DNA from: Panopea generosa
Taxonomy: Eukaryota; Mollusca; Bivalvia; Adapedonta; Hiatellidae
Assembly: GCA_029582155.1 (NCBI GenBank)
Contig: CM055895.1
Location: forward strand, 11,106,270-11,170,269
Direction: 5' to 3'
Length of the DNA: 64,000 nt
The stretch's first letter is position 1, and each line of letters opens with the position of its first letter. The notes under the pieces are model-generated. The model saw only the letters and a list, made by a program, of their open reading frames with translations, did no database searches and was not told where the DNA came from. The position numbers were made by a program, and so were the translations under genes. Positions 60,350 through 64,000 of the stretch are shown here, piece by piece.

Positions 60350-61580
60350 TTAATTGTTTGCGAAAATCAAGGGGCAAGTGTTTATAGGAGCCCTTTAAGG
60401 GGACTTTGATTTTTATATAAAAATACTATATATGAATTTTCTTATCCATTTGTTCAATACTAATTTATAGTTTGAAATCTATGGGGTTTGAAATTTTGAT
60501 GAGTTCAGGGGCTAGGGTATATAGGGGCCTCGTAAGGGAACTTTGAGTTTTATATACAAATACTATGAGGAAATGAAAAATTCCCTTTTCTTTATCCATT
60601 TGTTCAATACTACTTTATTGATTCATATCTTAAGCATTGTCTAGTCTTAGCACATATGGATGGATTTTCCAAAAGGACCCAAAGGTCACGAAAAGGGTTG
60701 AAATTGTGAAACATTTCTGTCAAACCTGTTCATATATGATATAAATTATCCTTACATCAACAAAAGGATTAAAGATTATGCAAATCAAGGTGCTGAAATG
60801 TATTATATTAAGGGCCCAGTAAGGTGACTTCTACTTTATGGGGAAACCGAAATCTTCGCAAGCGTGTGTACAAATATACCGAACCTAAAAAGAAACTTTC
60901 ACTAAATTTGAATGTGAATATTTTGTTAACATTTAACTAAATTTGGCTGAAATCTTCTGTTTGTTGTATAATTATGTCTAATCAATCTACTGTAATAGCT
61001 TAATTTGACATAAACAAGCTTGTGCTCTCAAAGCGACATCGCTGTCAAGCAGTCATCATCGCACACGGCGGCCACACATGCTACTGATAACGCGATTTTG
61101 AAATCCATCCCTTTCTGTTTTAAATTCAAATCAAACCATAAAATTGATAATTTCTGTCCAATTTAGCTATTTAGGTAGATTGATAAGACATAATTATACA
61201 ACAAACAGAAGATTTCAGTCAAATTTAGTTAAATGTTAACAAAATATTCACATTCAAACTTGGCGAAAGTTTCATTTTGGTTCAGTATATAACATCAATT
61301 TCCTATGAGAGGGCGATTGAAGTTTGGACAAATCAAGGGGCTGGGATTTATAGGGTTCCTGTAAAAGGACTTTTGTTTTGTACAGAAGAATGGGATGGAA
61401 ATTTAAAGCATTTCCTTTCCATAGTAAGTAACTTTTTGTTTAGTAAAGGTGTGGTTGGGGTATTTATTCATAAGGTACTTAAGAGGACCTCCCAAAAGGA
61501 TTAATATTGTGAAATTTCAAATACTACTATGGCAACTAAAAGCAAGTAGAGCATCCCCAGGCCCTCGTTGACCTCTTGTT
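60350..61580 (+). mobile_element. Tandem-core element, 5' truncated, split by a foldback
   Basis: Repeated blocks with AAATCAAGGGGC, TATAGGAGCCCTTTAAGGGG, ACTTTGATTTTTATAT and CTTATCCATTTGTTCAATAC. The 3' end is CATCCCCAGGCCCTCGTTGA followed by CCTCTTGTTT. Related to 18455-19575. Interrupted at 60877-61287. Confidence 0.65.
60877..61287. mobile_element. 411-bp foldback element with about 114-bp terminal inverted repeats
   Basis: Left arm 60877-60990 and right arm 61175-61287 are inverted and about 90% alike or better. Each contains GAATGTGAATATTTTGTTAA, CATTTAACTAAATTTG and AATCTTCTGTTTGTTGTATA. Ends TACCGAACC/TACTGAACC with TA on both sides (60875-60876, 61288-61289). The spacer is about 184 bp and relatively GC-rich. 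A Tc1/mariner-type TA target site is likely. Confidence 0.88.
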
Positions 61581-62055
61581 TAAAATTCTCATACATTCTC
61601 AATTTGGTTATGTCAATGAGGTTGACATGTAACTCCTTAATTGCTGCAAATGGCAGATACACAAGTAACTGATACCATTTTGTATTTTTACTTAGCAGGT
61701 TGTGTATTTTAAAAAGTTGTTACATGCTTATTTCTGTCTGAATTTAACTGAAATTTTCTGGAAATATGCCTAATGAATTTGTCTTAAAATTAGATTGTAG
61801 ATAAAATATGAAATTTACAAACACATGTCAATGAAATATTGATAAATGATAACTCATCTTTTAAATCATGAACAAATCTTTAACAAAAGTACTTAGATCC
61901 TTTGTTTATTAACTTTTATCCTGTATATTTATTTTATAATGTTATCAAATTTTCAACAAATGCTGGGATTATCATCAGACTTATATCTCGGTCGCTATTT
62001 GAAGAAGCCATGTTATAGCTATGGACACTGGTGTTGCTGGAAGGTCAAATGTGCT

Positions 62056-62282
62056 TGCCATTCGGCCACAATCTCCATCATATTTAATATATGACATTGC
62101 ATCTTATTATCATTCGTCTCTCACCGCTGATTCAAGTGGGAAAGTTATCAGTTATTTGCTGAGATGGGGTGTGCTTGAGTACTGGTTAATCTTCCAGGAT
62201 CCCAGGAAACAATGGTTAGGTTTACTGATTGTCTGTTAGCTCCCAATGGCATAAAAATGACACTTAATATTCAATCAATCAA
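62056..62282 (+). mobile_element. 5'-truncated SINE, family A, with 11-bp target duplication
   Basis: Lacks the tRNA head; keeps CGGCCACAATCTCC, TGATTCAAGTGGGAAAGTTA and the ATCA tail. TCAAATGTGCT is repeated at 62045-62055 and 62283-62293. It lies 125 bp upstream of exon 2. Confidence 0.9.
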
Positions 62283-62406
62283 TCAAATGTGCTCCTAACC
62301 TTGTTCTGGTGTAGATAATAGCATTTTCACAAGTGTGTTAAAAGTTTAATTTATTGTGCTGACTTGACCCATGTATAGCATACAACTTTTTTTATTTATT
62401 TTCCAG

Positions 62407-62808
62407 ATTTGCAGAACTTCACCAAGGTTGACCTGTTTACACATGGATTGCACAAATACTTCCCCTATCCTCCTGTAGGCTCCTTACATTCTGGTGGCTC
62501 ATTAGAAAGTTGCATGTTAGAAAAAAATGAAACAAAATCCATATGCCAACTCATGAAGGAAGTTGCAGAGAGAATAGAAACAGAATCTAAAGATGGGGTT
62601 GCATACGTCGAGATGGTACAAAGTGTTGCAAAGGAATGGAACCCATGTGATAAATTTTCATCTTTAAACATTTCTGTAAAATCTATTTTTAAGGATTTTC
62701 TCTCCAATGCTAGCTGTGCAAATGTCTGTTCTCCTTCCACTGTCACTGTTCAAGCATGTAAAGCTTTATATCTGGGATTGGAATCACTTGATCCAGAAAA
62801 GTCGAAAG
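62407..62808 (+). CDS. Secreted cysteine-rich protein, exon 2
   Basis: Acceptor TTTATTTTCCAG, donor AAAG|GTAGGT; phase 1 at both ends (G|AT ... G). The 134 codons read DLQNFTKVDLFTHGLHKYFP to ESLDPEKSKG. Six cysteines: SC-x10-C (LESCMLEKNETKSICQ), NPC, SCANVC and QAC. Sequons NFT, NET, NIS and NAS. The spacing of cysteines and hydrophobic residues parallels exon 1, so each exon seems to hold one copy of the same domain. A symmetrical phase 1-1 exon is what exon duplication produces. The gene continues beyond the window. Confidence 0.8.
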
Positions 62809-62847
62809 GTAGGTTATAGAATAATAGTAAGATATGAAAAACTGGGA

Positions 62848-64000
62848 TCAATATACTTGGCAGGGATTGTGTATTGGTTGCTGATACAAGTGTACTTAGC
62901 AGTGCTTGTGGGTCAGTTACTGAATACAAGTAAACATGGCAGTGATTGTGGGTCAGTTGCTAATACAAGTATACTTGATAGTGATTGTGGGTCAGTTGCT
63001 GATACAAGTGTACTTGGCAGTGATTGTGGGTCAGTTGCTGAATACAAGTAAACATGGCAGTGATTGTGGGTCAGATGCTAATACAAGTAAACATGGCAGT
63101 GATTGTGGGTCAGATGCTAATACAAGTAAACATGGCAGTGATTGTGGGTCAGTTGCTAATACAAGTATACTTCATAGTGATTATGGGTCAGTTGCTGATA
63201 CAAATGTACTTAACAGTGCTTGTGGGTCAGTTATTGAATACAAGTAAACATGGCAGTGATTGTGGGTCAGTTGCTAATACAAGTATACTTGATAGTGATT
63301 ATGGGTCAGTTGCTGATACAAGTGTACTTGGCAGTGATTGTGGGTCAGCTGCTGAATACAAGTAAACTTGGCAGTGATTGTGGGTCAGTTGCTGATACAA
63401 GTATACTTGGCAGTGATTGTGGGTCAGTTGCTGATACAAGTGTACTTGGCAGTAATTGTGGGTCAGTTGCTGAATACAATTATACTTGATAGTGATTGTG
63501 TGTCATTTACTGATACAAGTAAACTTGATAGTGATTGTGTGTCATTTACTGATACAAGTATACTTGGCTGTGATTGTGTGTACTTGGCAGTGATTGTGGG
63601 TCAGCTGCTGAATACAAGTAAACTTGGCAGTGATTGTGGGTCAGTTACTGATACAAGTATACTTGGCAGTGATTGTGTGTATGTTGCTAATACAAGTATA
63701 CTTGATAGTGATGTGTGTCATTTATTGATACAAGTATACTTGGCAGCGATTGTGTGTCAGTTGCTGATACAAGTATACTTGGCAGTGATTGTGTGTCAGT
63801 TGCTGATACAAGTATACTTGATAGTGATTGTGTGTCAGTTGCTGATACAAATATGCAAGGCAGTGATTGTGTGTCAGTTGCTGATGCAAATATACTTGGT
63901 AGTGATTGAGTGTACTTGGCAGTGATTGTGTGTCAGTTGCTGATACAAATGTTCTTGGCAGTGATTTTGTGTCAGTTGCTGATACAAGTATACTTGATAG
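62848..64000. repeat. 39-bp minisatellite, about 29 copies, running off the window
   Basis: The unit is GGGTCAGTTGCTGATACAAG plus TATACTTGGCAGTGATTGT. It starts about 40 bp after the exon 2 donor. Since 39 is divisible by 3, it gives long open frames (MAVIVGQLLIQVYL-type and CGSVADTSILGSD-type), which are artefacts. Variants shift from GTGGGTCAG to GTGTGTCAG towards the right end. Confidence 0.93.

Larger units (their letters stand above)
58087..62406. other. Intron 1 of the secreted-protein gene
   Basis: 4.3 kb. 58150-59300 is AT-rich with AATCAGCTATATAATAGC repeated at about 58866, 58906 and 58945. A family D SINE lies at 59310-59480, a tandem-core element at 60350-61580 with a nested foldback, and a SINE at 62056-62282. 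59480-60340 and 61581-62040 show nothing recognised. Confidence 0.6.

Noticed and set aside
62707..63925. Several 100-185-codon frames rich in IVGQLLIQVYL or CGSVADTSILG
   Set aside because: The 39-bp unit is divisible by three, so open frames come automatically; they start beyond the exon 2 donor and follow the repeat.

Overview
The window looks like nuclear DNA of a bivalve mollusc or close relative. This is inferred from content, not from a search: AT-rich sequence with short exons and long introns, several tRNA-derived SINE families (the main one opens with a CCCGATTAGCTCAGTC-type box A and ends in an ATCA tail), and many non-autonomous elements with tandem 155-180 bp cores. There are no operons, bacterial genes, rRNA genes or CRISPR arrays.

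Left half (1-34.4 kb, plus strand): a single gene, the UNC93-like major facilitator protein MFSD11. Eleven coding exons were located (15-91 to 29205-29363). They join with consistent phases into 412 residues plus a stop codon; only the N-terminal start exon(s) lie outside the window. After the normal stop an intron (29373-34265) leads to an exon that continues the same frame for 34 more codons.

The most unusual observation is in this gene. Minisatellites sit on its splice sites and carry copies of them: about 42 copies of the exon 1 donor (61-bp unit), about 26 copies of the exon 6 donor (25-bp unit), three copies of the exon 3 acceptor (72-bp unit), and an acceptor-like array of about 51-bp units that ends at the true acceptor of exon 4. 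Use of a decoy donor, or of an upstream exon 3 acceptor, brings in an early stop codon. A separate 40-bp array of about 90 copies lies deep in intron 2. The introns also hold tandem-core elements, SINEs, a LINE with two nested insertions, and several inverted-repeat DNA elements.

Middle (34.4-57.5 kb): no intact gene was found. It holds more SINEs, an L1-like LINE fragment, a 1440-bp hAT-type element with a perfect 8-bp target duplication, and, on the minus strand, a decayed two-exon transposon gene (49580 to 45331). That gene joins a retroviral-type integrase to a Ulp1/C48-like protease domain. Its intron contains a 1.9-kb minisatellite whose translation resembles collagen Gly-X-Y.

Right end (57.6-64 kb, plus strand): the first two exons of an unrecognised gene for a secreted, cysteine-rich, N-glycosylation-rich protein. 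The two exons appear to encode two diverged copies of one domain. Its second intron opens with another minisatellite (39-bp unit) that runs off the window.
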